Source of the DNA: DATKXU01 sp035528905
Lineage (GTDB): Bacteria > Armatimonadota > UBA5829 > DTJY01
Direction: 5' to 3'
Length of the DNA stretch: 41,590 bases
Assembly: GCA_035528905.1 (NCBI GenBank)
Contig: DATKXU010000048.1
Span: forward strand, 1 to 41,590
Of the stretch, positions 16,709 through 23,783 are shown piece after piece. Each line of letters starts with the position of its first letter. The stretch's first letter is position 1. Made by a program: the position numbers and the translations under genes. Under the pieces are notes generated by a model. It saw only the letters and a program-made list of their open reading frames with translations, was not told the DNA's origin and did no database searches.

Positions 16709-17977
16709 ATGCGATATGCCGCGCCGCGGGGGACGGCGGACATTCTTCCCCGCGAAAGCCCCCGATGGCGGTATGTAGAAGAGAAGTTTCGAGAGGTCTG
16801 CCGCCTCTATGGGTACGATGAGCTCCGGACTCCCACCTTCGAGGAAACGGAGCTTTTTGCACGCAGCATCGGCGAGCACACGGACATTGTGAGCAAGGAG
16901 ATGTATACGTTCCGCGACCGGGCGCATAGAAGCATGACCCTGCGCCCGGAGGGAACCGCTCCCGTCGTGCGCGCCTACCTCCAGCACAACCTTTCCGCCG
17001 AGAAGCCGGTGACCAAGCTCTACTATATCACCAGCATCTTTCGCTACGAGCGCCCTCAGAAGGGCAGGTACAGAGAGCATCACCAGGTCGGCGTGGAAGC
17101 GCTGGGATCGCCGGACCCAGCCATAGATGCGGAAGTAATCTCGCTTGCCATGCATTACCTGATATGGCTCGGCATCCGGGGCCTGGAACTCAGGATGAAC
17201 TCGATCGGCTGCCCAGACTGCCGTCCGGAGTACATGGAAGAGCTGAAGAAAGCCGTGGAGCCATACCTGACGGAGCTTTGCGAGAGCTGCCGGACCAGGT
17301 ACGGCCCGAATCCCCTCAGGATGCTCGACTGCAAGGTCCCGCGCTGTCGGGAGCTCATGGTCAACGTGCCGAACATCGTCGAGAGCCTATGCCAGGAGTG
17401 CTCTGAGCATTTGAGTGCAGTTGAGCAGTACCTGAAGAGTCTGGATATCACTTACACGCTCGATCCCAGGCTGGTGCGCGGGTTCGACTACTACACCAAG
17501 ACGGCCTTCGAGATAGTGAGCGGCGAGCTCGGCGCGCAGAACGCGGTCGCCGGCGGAGGCAGGTACGACGGCTTGGTAGCCGAAATGGGCGGCCCGCCTA
17601 CCCCGGCGGTCGGCTTCGGGTTGGGCATTGAGCGGTTACTCGCGATTTTGGACGCGCAGGGCATCGAAATCCCTGGAAACACGCACCCGTCCGTATTCGT
17701 GGCGACGGTGGGCGATGCGCCCAGGGAGGTCGGCATCAAGCTCCTCGCCGACCTTCGCAAGTCCGGAGTAGCCGCGGAGGCAGACTACGCAGGCAAGAGC
17801 TTGAAAGCGCAGATGAAGGCCGCCGACCGGGAGCAGGTCCGGCTTACGGTCATCATCGGCGAAGACGAATTGAGCCGGGGCCAGGTCAAGATTCGCGACA
17901 TGGAGACAAAGGAGGAGACGGACGTCCCGCTCGACGAGGCGGTGACCGTGATAAAGGGGATGCTGGGGAGGCGCTAG
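16709..17977 (+). CDS. hisS: Histidyl-tRNA synthetase
   Basis: A class II aminoacyl-tRNA synthetase of 422 residues. It begins MRYAAPRGTADILP, the typical HisRS N-terminus. Motif 2 is FRYERPQKGRYREHHQVG, the HisA motif is RGFDYYTKTAFE and motif 3 is VGFGLGIERLL; a C-terminal anticodon-binding domain follows (about 325-422). I start at the ATG at 16709 because GGGAGGT lies about ten bases upstream and the earlier ATG (16685) overlaps the promoter. The stop is two bases from a pair of inverted heptamer arrays that separate it from aspS. The hisS-aspS order is the Firmicutes-type arrangement. Confidence 0.97.
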   Translation: MRYAAPRGTADILPRESPRWRYVEEKFREVCRLYGYDELRTPTFEETELFARSIGEHTDIVSKEMYTFRDRAHRSMTLRPEGTAPVVRAYLQHNLSAEKPVTKLYYITSIFRYERPQKGRYREHHQVGVEALGSPDPAIDAEVISLAMHYLIWLGIRGLELRMNSIGCPDCRPEYMEELKKAVEPYLTELCESCRTRYGPNPLRMLDCKVPRCRELMVNVPNIVESLCQECSEHLSAVEQYLKSLDITYTLDPRLVRGFDYYTKTAFEIVSGELGAQNAVAGGGRYDGLVAEMGGPPTPAVGFGLGIERLLAILDAQGIEIPGNTHPSVFVATVGDAPREVGIKLLADLRKSGVAAEADYAGKSLKAQMKAADREQVRLTVIIGEDELSRGQVKIRDMETKEETDVPLDEAVTVIKGMLGRR

Positions 17978-17979
17978 CG

Positions 17980-18072
17980 TTTCAAGTTTCAAGTTCCAGG
18001 TTGCGAGTTGTACATTTTGCGCATGGCCAACCTGAAACCTGAAACCTGAAACCTGGAACTTGGAACCTGGAA
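17980..18072. repeat. Inverted pair of degenerate heptamer arrays between hisS and aspS
   Basis: The left array (17980-18014) has five 7-base units beginning TT, the first two TTTCAAG, decaying rightward. The right array (18031-18072) has six units, the first three CCTGAAA, then CCTGGAA/CTTGGAA variants. CCTGAAA is the reverse complement of TTTCAGG, so the two arrays can pair as a long imperfect hairpin around a 16-base centre. The array begins immediately after the hisS stop codon. Confidence 0.9.
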
Positions 18073-18102
18073 CTCCTCACTCCTTCTTGGAGGACTACTG
18101 AT

Positions 18103-19893
18103 TTGGAATGGAAGCGGACACATAAGTGCGGCGAGTTGTCCACCGCGGATATGGGCGCGGAGGTTCGGCTGAACGGCTGGGTTCAGCGGCGGCGCGATCA
18201 CGGCGGCCTGATCTTCATTGATCTCAGGGACCGCTGGGGCATCGTTCAGGCCGTGGTGGATCCTCGGACCGCGCCTGCGGCCCACGGAGCGGCGGAGACG
18301 GTGCGCAGCGAGTACGTCCTGAGCATACAGGGGAAGGTGCGCCGACGGCCGGAAGGCACAGAGAACCCAAAGCTCAAGACCGGCGAGATCGAAGTCGCCG
18401 CCGACCATATCTATATCCTGAACCCATCGAAGACTCCGCCGTTCCCGATAAGCGATGAGGCGGAGGTGGACGAACTCGTCCGGCTGAAATACCGGTACCT
18501 CGACCTTCGGCGGCCCGCGATGCAGGAGAGGCTGATCCTCAGGCACAAGGTGATCAAGTTGATGCGCGATTTCCTGGACGCGCGCGGGTTCATCGAGGTG
18601 GAGACGCCCATCCTCATCAAGAGCACGCCCGAGGGCGCGCGGGATTACCTCGTGCCGAGTCGGCTTTATCCGGGGCATTTCTACGCGCTGCCGCAGTCGC
18701 CTCAGCAGCTCAAGCAGCTCCTGATGGTCGCAGGCCTGGAGCGGTATTTCCAGATCGCCAGGTGCTTCCGCGACGAGGATCCGCGCGCGGACCGGCAGCC
18801 GGAGTTTACCCAACTTGACCTCGAGATGTCGTTCGTCACCCGGGACGACATCCTGGAAGTCATCGAGCCACTCGTCATCGAGATCGTCGAGAGGCTCAGC
18901 GACAAGGAAATCTTGAAGCCGTTCCCCAGATTGACCTATGCGGAGGCGATGCAGCGCTTCGGCACGGACAAGCCGGACATGCGCTTCGGCCTCGAACTGG
19001 CGGACGTTTCCGACGTGGTCGCGGACAGTCAGTTCCAGGTTTTCCGCAGCGCGCTCGACAAGGGCGGACAGGTAAAGGCGATCCTCGGGCCGGGCCTCGT
19101 CGGTTACAGCCGCAGGGAGATTGACGAGCTTACCGCGCTGGCGAAGACGTTCGGCGCGAGGGGCCTGGTCACCATCCAGGTCGCCGAGGAAGGCATCAAA
19201 TCGCCGAGCGCGAAGTACCTCACGGAAGCGGAGATGGCCGGAATCGTAGAGCGGGCCGGCGCAAAGACCGGCGATTTGATTATGCTGGTCGCTGACGAGC
19301 CGAAGGTCGTCGCCGAGGCGCTGAGCCGCCTCCGCCTTGAAATGGGCGACCGGCTCAAGCTCCGCGATCCGAACAAACTGTACTTTTGCTGGGTGGTGGA
19401 CTTCCCGATGTTCGAGTGGGACGAAGAGGGCAACCGCTGGGACGCGGCGCATCACCCGTTTACCTCGCCGTTGGAGGAGGATATCCCGCTCTTGGACACC
19501 GATCCGGGTAGTGCGCGATCGGACGCCTACGACCTCGCCTGCAACGGAGCCGAGTGCGCGAGCGGAAGCATCAGGATACACCAGCGCGACGTGCAGGAGA
19601 AGGTTTTCAAGCTGCTTAACTATGCCCCCGAAGAGGCACAGGCCCGATTCGGGCATATGCTTGAGGCATTCGAGTACGGTGCGCCGCCGCACGGCGGAAT
19701 TGCGCCCGGAATAGACCGACTGGTCATGCTCCTGACCGATGACGAGAATATCCGGGAGGTAATCGCCTTCCCGAAGACGGCAACCGGCGTAGACCCGATG
19801 ACCCAGGCGCCCTCGCCGGTCACCGAGGAGCAGCTCAAGGAACTGCACATCAAGCTGAGGGAAGGCAAAGCGTCTGAAATCCGCACGATGTGA
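18103..19893 (+). CDS. aspS: Aspartyl-tRNA synthetase (bacterial type)
   Basis: A 596-residue class IIb synthetase: N-terminal OB-fold anticodon-binding domain (about 1-105, LNGWVQRRRDHGGLIFIDLRD), catalytic domain with motif 2 FRDEDPRADRQPEFTQLD, a GAD insertion domain (about 290-420), and motif 3 GIAPGIDRLVMLL. Length is normal for the bacterial type. Translation starts at TTG (18103), with GGAGG nine bases upstream; a nearby ATG is out of frame. Whether it is discriminating or also charges tRNA-Asn cannot be settled here; the presence of gatCAB and absence of asnS elsewhere in the genome would decide. It lies between hisS and the STN gene, each gap filled with repeats. Confidence 0.97.
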   Translation: MEWKRTHKCGELSTADMGAEVRLNGWVQRRRDHGGLIFIDLRDRWGIVQAVVDPRTAPAAHGAAETVRSEYVLSIQGKVRRRPEGTENPKLKTGEIEVAADHIYILNPSKTPPFPISDEAEVDELVRLKYRYLDLRRPAMQERLILRHKVIKLMRDFLDARGFIEVETPILIKSTPEGARDYLVPSRLYPGHFYALPQSPQQLKQLLMVAGLERYFQIARCFRDEDPRADRQPEFTQLDLEMSFVTRDDILEVIEPLVIEIVERLSDKEILKPFPRLTYAEAMQRFGTDKPDMRFGLELADVSDVVADSQFQVFRSALDKGGQVKAILGPGLVGYSRREIDELTALAKTFGARGLVTIQVAEEGIKSPSAKYLTEAEMAGIVERAGAKTGDLIMLVADEPKVVAEALSRLRLEMGDRLKLRDPNKLYFCWVVDFPMFEWDEEGNRWDAAHHPFTSPLEEDIPLLDTDPGSARSDAYDLACNGAECASGSIRIHQRDVQEKVFKLLNYAPEEAQARFGHMLEAFEYGAPPHGGIAPGIDRLVMLLTDDENIREVIAFPKTATGVDPMTQAPSPVTEEQLKELHIKLREGKASEIRTM

Positions 19894-19925
19894 TGGCACG
19901 TTGAGCGTTGATGGACGATCAATAT

Positions 19926-19953
19926 CGGATTTGGGATTTCGGATTGCGGATTA
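19926..19953. repeat. Heptamer tandem array (CGGATTN) after aspS
   Basis: Four exact-length 7-base units of the form SGGATTN. The last base varies T, T, G, A and the first is C except in the second unit. It lies directly 5' of, and overlaps by two bases, the cloverleaf element. This array has no inverted partner. Confidence 0.8.
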
Positions 19954-20041
19954 TGGAGTGCGAAAGCGCCAGCTTTCGCTTTTGAATCCAGGAAGCTTCG
20001 CTTCCGCAACCGAAAGCGGCACTCGCGTGCCGCACTCCATA
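19952..20041. repeat. Cloverleaf (four-way) palindromic element
   Basis: The outer arms TATGGAGTGC (19952-19961) and GCACTCCATA (20032-20041) are perfectly complementary. Three hairpins lie inside: GCGAAAGC/GCTTTCGC (19960-19967/19972-19979, four-base loop), GGAAGC/GCTTCC (19991-19996/20000-20005, three-base loop) and GCGGCAC/GTGCCGC (20016-20022/20027-20033, loop TCGC). GCTTTCG can alternatively pair with CGAAAGC at 20011-20017, giving a second conformer. It is not a tRNA: there is no T-loop motif and no anticodon-arm geometry. I interpret it as a small non-autonomous repeat element or a structured RNA. Confidence 0.75.
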
Positions 20042-20072
20042 TCGGACGGCGCAGCAACCGGGAGATGAACTT

Positions 20073-21911
20073 ATGAAACGAGTATCTGCTCTGGCTGTAA
20101 TCGCTTGCGTGGTATGTATATGGAATGTGGGCTACAGCGCCCAGGAACAGACGCCGGATAAGCGCCTCGAGCAGAAAGTCACGGTCAAGGCAATGGCATA
20201 TCCGCTGGGTGACTTTCTCGCCGAGCTCTCCTCCAAGACCGGCGTGAAGATGACCGCGCGCAAGGATGTCGCGGACGATAAACTCGTCGTGCTGGTGAAG
20301 GACCTTCCCCTCTCCAAGCTCCGGGATGCCATCAAGGAAGTCCTCCATCTCCAATGCACCCGCTCTGGCAAGGAAAGCGAGTGGAAATACGAGTTCTGGA
20401 TGGACCTCAAAACCAAACAGGACATTGAGCGGCTGAAACAGGAAGAGCGCAGGAAGCTGAAAAGCTATGTCGAAGGATTGGTAGACAAGGCCGATAGACT
20501 CGCGGAGGAAAGGCTCCGGCAGGATGGCGATGAATCAGCTTCGGACGAGTCAGCCGCGGCTGAGGAACGGCTGAGCTCCCGGGGGCAGGGGCTGCTGGCT
20601 CTTGTAAGTGGACCGCCGGCGATTATGTACAGGTATCTGAGCCGTGAGCAGCTTACCGGGCTGTGGTCCGGCGGGAAGATCAGCATCGACGTCAAGCAGG
20701 CGCCCGCTGACTTTCAGAAGAAGCTGCTGGCGACTCAGTCAGTGTGGATCACCCTCGCCGGGGATGACGAGGCGGAGGCAGAAGTCCTGTCTCCCGAACG
20801 CGTAGACCGCGTCGTCTATTGGCTCGAAGAGGACAAGGACAGCAACCGCCTTGGGCTCAACGTCTGTACCTACTCCCAGCAGACGGATCCCGATACCGGC
20901 AGCCGGGGACGGGTCAGCCTTATGATAGCGATAGAGCTCCCCGGCGAAGAACGCGATGAGGAAACGGCGGACCAGGAAGACGAGAGCGACGTTGCGTGGG
21001 AAGACGACGACGTAGAATCAGAGGCTGAGGACGGTAAGACGCCCGCGGAGCCCGCGGGGCTCACTCCCTATCAAGTCATGGAGCGCCTCTCGGAGGATAA
21101 ACATTTAAGCATAGTGTCGGACTATTTCACGCGGCTGACCAGCAGGCGGCTCGGCGGCGAAGTTCTTAAGGCTGAAGCTGGCGCATTGCTTAAGGAGATC
21201 GCCCGCAAGCTGGAATCCGATTTGACAGAGAAGGACGAGGCGCGTCTTCTCGTCACGCGCATATGGTATCGAAACCGCCAGCGCGAGATTCCGGAGCGGC
21301 TTGTGAAGCGGTGGCGAAGCTCAGTGAAGGAAAACAAGGGCTACCGCCTTCAGGATGCTCTGGAGCTGGCCCAGTTGAGTGTATCCCAGCTCAACGACCT
21401 GCACATTTACGGTCTTGGTGATGGGAGTAAGATCCTACATTGTCGTGAGGCGCTGAAGCTTGCCGCCGCGCTCGATCCCCGGCAGTGGGAAGCGGCGCTT
21501 GGCAAGGACGGCCTTCCTATGTATGCGCTGACGGAGATGCAGTTCCAGCTAGTGCTGGATTGGGCAGAGGCTAGAGCCGGATTCTCCTTATCCGACCGAC
21601 AGGAAGGTCAGGAAGAGCTGACGCCCGAAGCCCTGCGGCAGGGGACGCTACGCATGGAGGCGCCATCAAAGCCGGAGTCTGGCTGGGAGTTTCATGCGGA
21701 CGCCGATGAAATCGGTGTTCATCTCATGAGCAATCTCTACCTTCGGGCTCTCAGCGAGGGCGTCGCATCGGCTGAGAGCGATTCGCAAGTATCGAACGGA
21801 GCCGCCAAGCAGAAGATCATCGAGCCGACCTGCGAGATATCGGTCAAATCGGCAAGCGAGCCGTGGCGGGAAGTGCCAGCGCCGTCCCGAGCCGCCCCAT
21901 ATTTCTGGTAA
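20073..21911 (+). CDS. Large exported protein with N-terminal STN (secretin/TonB short) domain
   Basis: A 612-residue protein with a signal peptide (about 1-22, MKRVSALAVIACVVCIWNVG). It is followed by an STN-like domain (about 37-95; VTVKAMAYPLGDFLAELSSK, then the KLVVLVKDLPLSKLRDAIKEVL strand-helix). The rest is highly charged and has no domain I recognise. It includes a Lys/Arg/Glu-rich helix (about 110-165), an acidic stretch (about 290-330) and a helical C-terminal half. There is no secretin pore and no TonB-dependent barrel, so the STN domain is uncoupled from its usual partners. GGGAG lies eight bases before the ATG. I give no function. Such STN-plus-unknown proteins seem frequent in Armatimonadota, from memory. 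Its stop codon lies in a 16-base palindrome. Confidence 0.75.
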   Translation: MKRVSALAVIACVVCIWNVGYSAQEQTPDKRLEQKVTVKAMAYPLGDFLAELSSKTGVKMTARKDVADDKLVVLVKDLPLSKLRDAIKEVLHLQCTRSGKESEWKYEFWMDLKTKQDIERLKQEERRKLKSYVEGLVDKADRLAEERLRQDGDESASDESAAAEERLSSRGQGLLALVSGPPAIMYRYLSREQLTGLWSGGKISIDVKQAPADFQKKLLATQSVWITLAGDDEAEAEVLSPERVDRVVYWLEEDKDSNRLGLNVCTYSQQTDPDTGSRGRVSLMIAIELPGEERDEETADQEDESDVAWEDDDVESEAEDGKTPAEPAGLTPYQVMERLSEDKHLSIVSDYFTRLTSRRLGGEVLKAEAGALLKEIARKLESDLTEKDEARLLVTRIWYRNRQREIPERLVKRWRSSVKENKGYRLQDALELAQLSVSQLNDLHIYGLGDGSKILHCREALKLAAALDPRQWEAALGKDGLPMYALTEMQFQLVLDWAEARAGFSLSDRQEGQEELTPEALRQGTLRMEAPSKPESGWEFHADADEIGVHLMSNLYLRALSEGVASAESDSQVSNGAAKQKIIEPTCEISVKSASEPWREVPAPSRAAPYFW

Positions 21912-21920
21912 TATTACCAG
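21905..21920. promoter_or_regulatory. Perfect 16-bp palindrome CTGGTAATATTACCAG upstream of the 6S promoter
   Basis: The palindrome ends two bases before the -35 of the 6S RNA promoter and contains the stop codon of the STN gene. Its core GTAATATTAC recurs after rarA at 23641. The position suggests an operator for a dimeric regulator, but nothing in the window identifies that protein. Confidence 0.5.
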
Positions 21921-21922
21921 AC

Positions 21923-21951
21923 TTGATAAATTCTGCGTGGCGTGATATGAT
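21923..21951 (+). promoter_or_regulatory. Strong promoter for the 6S RNA
   Basis: TTGATA (21923-21928), a 17-base spacer, and TATGAT (21946-21951) with TGA as an extended -10. Both hexamers match the consensus at five of six positions. Transcription should start within a few bases of the first strand of the RNA closing stem. Confidence 0.75.
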
Positions 21952-21953
21952 GA

Positions 21954-22153
21954 GAGTGCAACAGCATACGATCCCGCGAAGAACCCTACTGTGTTCGTGC
22001 TTCGCCGAGGAAGTTTTGAGCCAACACTCAAAGAATAAGAGGGGCCGGATTCGCGTTGCGGCGTGGCAGCCCCGCTAGATCTTGGGGAATCGCAAAGCAC
22101 GCGTGAAGGCACCCGCCCGTTGTTAAGCGGGTTCAAAAGCTTGTTAGGCACAC
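21954..22153 (+). ncRNA. ssrS: 6S RNA (regulator of RNA polymerase)
   Basis: About 200 bases with 6S architecture. The closing stem pairs GTGC-AACA-GC (21956-21965) with GC-U-UGUU-AG-GCAC (22139-22151). The 3' side of the central bubble has a small hairpin ACCCGC...GCGGGT followed by TCA, matching the conserved CACCC...GGUUCA segment of 6S RNAs. An apical stem begins with GGGGC and closes with GCCCC. It has its own strong promoter. The position between aspS and rarA is the same as that of 6S-1 RNA (bsrA) in Bacillus subtilis, which is strong contextual support. 6S RNA mimics an open promoter and sequesters the housekeeping holoenzyme. The exact ends are uncertain by several bases. Confidence 0.8.
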
Positions 22154-22235
22154 GGCACGGTGGGGTCTTTTCTTTAGCAGCCAGCAGTTAGCCCCTCGAC
22201 AAGCTCGGGACAGGCGGATCATCTGGATTCAATCA

Positions 22236-22263
22236 CTCAACACTAAACCCTAAACGCTAAACC
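22236..22263. repeat. Heptamer tandem array (CTAAACN) abutting the rarA start codon
   Basis: Four 7-base units (one diverged CTCAACA, then CTAAACC, CTAAACG and CTAAACC) run up to the base before the rarA ATG. They occupy the place where a Shine-Dalgarno sequence would be expected, and none is visible there. Confidence 0.85.
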
Positions 22264-23625
22264 ATGAAACGGCATGTGAGAAACGAATCACAGCCCGTTG
22301 ACTTATTCGACCAGGCAGCCCAGGCATCAATGATGTCGGAGGCGCCCCTCGCCGCACGGATGCGCCCTCGTGCATTGGAGGAGTTCGTCGGCCAGGAGCA
22401 CATCATCGGCCCCGGCAAGCTTCTCCGCCGCGCTATCGAGGCAGGCGAACCCGGTTCGGCCATCTTCTGGGGGCCGCCCGGCAGCGGCAAGAGCAGCCTC
22501 GCAGCAATCATCGCCAAGACCAGCAAATCCGCATTCGAGAACTTCAGTGCCGTGACTTCGGGCGTGGCCGACATCCGCAGAATCATAGAAAAGGCGAAAG
22601 AGCGCAGGAAGCTCTACGGCGAGAGAACCATCCTCTTCGTTGATGAAATCCATCGCTTCAACAAGGCCCAGCAGGACGCATTTCTCCCGCACGTCGAGAA
22701 AGGGACCATTGTCCTGATCGGCGCTACGACCGAGAATCCGTATTTCGAGGTGAATTCCCCTCTTATCTCCAGGTCGCGCATCTTCCGCTTCGAGCAGCTC
22801 AGCAACGAGCAGGTCGAGCGAATCGCCCGTACAGCTCTTGAAGACGAGGAGCGAGGACTGGGCAAATGGAACGTCGTAGTAGACGAGGAGGCTATGGCGC
22901 ATCTGGTGAATATCGCGAACGGAGATGCCCGCGGCGTGTTAAATGCCTTGGAAATGGCGGCGCTCACGGTCCCGCCCGACGAGAATGGCAGGCGGGTCGT
23001 CACCCTGGAGATCGCGGAGGAGGCCATCCAGCATCGTGCCTTGAAGTACGACAAGGACGGCGACAACCACTACGACGTGATCTCCGCATTCATAAAATCC
23101 ATGAGGGGCTCGGACCCGGATGCCGCACTCTATTGGCTCGCGCGCATGATCTACGCGGGCGAGGATCCGCGATTCATTGCGCGGCGGATGGTGATACAAG
23201 CGGCGGAGGATGTCGGGAACGCCGATCCGATGGCACTGGTGGTTGCGACTGCCGCGGCTCATGCCGTTGAATACGTTGGCATGCCGGAAGCGCAAATCCC
23301 TCTCGCTCAGGCGGCGATATACCTTGCCTGCGCGCCGAAGAGCAACGCGTCCTATGTCGGCATCAGCCGTGCGCTCAAGGACGTCGCCGAGAAGCGCGCC
23401 GAGCCCGTGCCGATACACCTGCGCGATGCCAGTTATCGCGGAGCAAGCAAGCTCGGACACGGCAAGGGATACAAATACCCTCATAGCTACCCCGAAAATT
23501 GGGTAGAGCAGCAGTACATGCCCGACGGCGTAAAGTCGCAGCCGTACTACGAGCCCTCGGACAACGGATGCGAGTCGAAAATCAAAGAGCGGCTCAACAA
23601 GCTCCGAAAGAAGCAAGAGGAGTAG
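22264..23625 (+). CDS. rarA: Replication-associated recombination protein A (RarA/MgsA AAA+ ATPase)
   Basis: RarA (453 residues) is an AAA+ protein of the clamp-loader clade that acts at stalled replication forks. PLAARMRPRALEEFVGQEHI is the family N-terminus. Walker A is GPPGSGKSS (70-78), Walker B is LFVDEIHRFNKAQQDAFLPH, and sensor 1 is GATTENPYFEVNSPLISRSRIF. The C-terminal tetramerisation domain (AIYLACAPKSNASY, YKYPHSYPENWVEQQYMPD) is complete. The ATG at 22264 directly follows a heptamer array and has no visible Shine-Dalgarno; ATGs at codons 23 and 24 are alternatives. It may be transcribed by readthrough from the 6S promoter. Confidence 0.95.
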   Translation: MKRHVRNESQPVDLFDQAAQASMMSEAPLAARMRPRALEEFVGQEHIIGPGKLLRRAIEAGEPGSAIFWGPPGSGKSSLAAIIAKTSKSAFENFSAVTSGVADIRRIIEKAKERRKLYGERTILFVDEIHRFNKAQQDAFLPHVEKGTIVLIGATTENPYFEVNSPLISRSRIFRFEQLSNEQVERIARTALEDEERGLGKWNVVVDEEAMAHLVNIANGDARGVLNALEMAALTVPPDENGRRVVTLEIAEEAIQHRALKYDKDGDNHYDVISAFIKSMRGSDPDAALYWLARMIYAGEDPRFIARRMVIQAAEDVGNADPMALVVATAAAHAVEYVGMPEAQIPLAQAAIYLACAPKSNASYVGISRALKDVAEKRAEPVPIHLRDASYRGASKLGHGKGYKYPHSYPENWVEQQYMPDGVKSQPYYEPSDNGCESKIKERLNKLRKKQEE

Positions 23626-23640
23626 ACCGGTTTCAGGCGG

Positions 23641-23650
23641 GTAATATTAC
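23641..23650. promoter_or_regulatory. Second copy of the GTAATATTAC palindrome
   Basis: A ten-base perfect palindrome identical to the centre of the 16-base palindrome at 21905-21920. It lies 15 bases after the rarA stop and upstream of mnmA. Confidence 0.4.
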
Positions 23651-23687
23651 TCTCGGCGACTCGACCTAACTCTTCGCGCACTTCAAT

Positions 23688-23745
23688 CTCTTACTCGTAC
23701 TCATACTCTCAGCGATCGGGAGGAGTAGGAGTACGAGTAAGAGTA
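23688..23745. repeat. Inverted pair of hexamer arrays between rarA and mnmA
   Basis: The left array has three units TACTCN (23692-23709). The right array has four units NGAGTA (23722-23745). The 21-base arms 23688-23708 and 23723-23743 are complementary at 20 of 21 positions, giving a very stable hairpin around a 14-base loop. The period is 6 here, against 7 at the other sites. Confidence 0.9.
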
Positions 23746-23783
23746 CGATCCACGAGTAGGAGGAATGGAAAGGCAAAAAATTT

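Noticed and set aside
17989..19899. 636-codon open frame on the minus strand opposite aspS
   Set aside because: It is antisense to a clear aspartyl-tRNA synthetase. High GC produces long stop-free complementary frames, and the translation has no recognisable domain.
19952..20041. tRNA gene in the aspS downstream gap
   Set aside because: It has a four-stem plan, but no TTCGANN T-loop, no D-arm consensus and wrong arm spacing. Called a palindromic element.
21905..21920. Rolling-circle origin because the core contains TAATATTAC
   Set aside because: Resemblance to the geminivirus nonanucleotide is coincidental. There is no Rep gene, and the site abuts a strong promoter.
22236..22263. Telomere-like or CRISPR-like repeat
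   Set aside because: CTAAACN looks telomeric but is only four units of a period-7 array like the other sites. There are no spacers, so it is not CRISPR.
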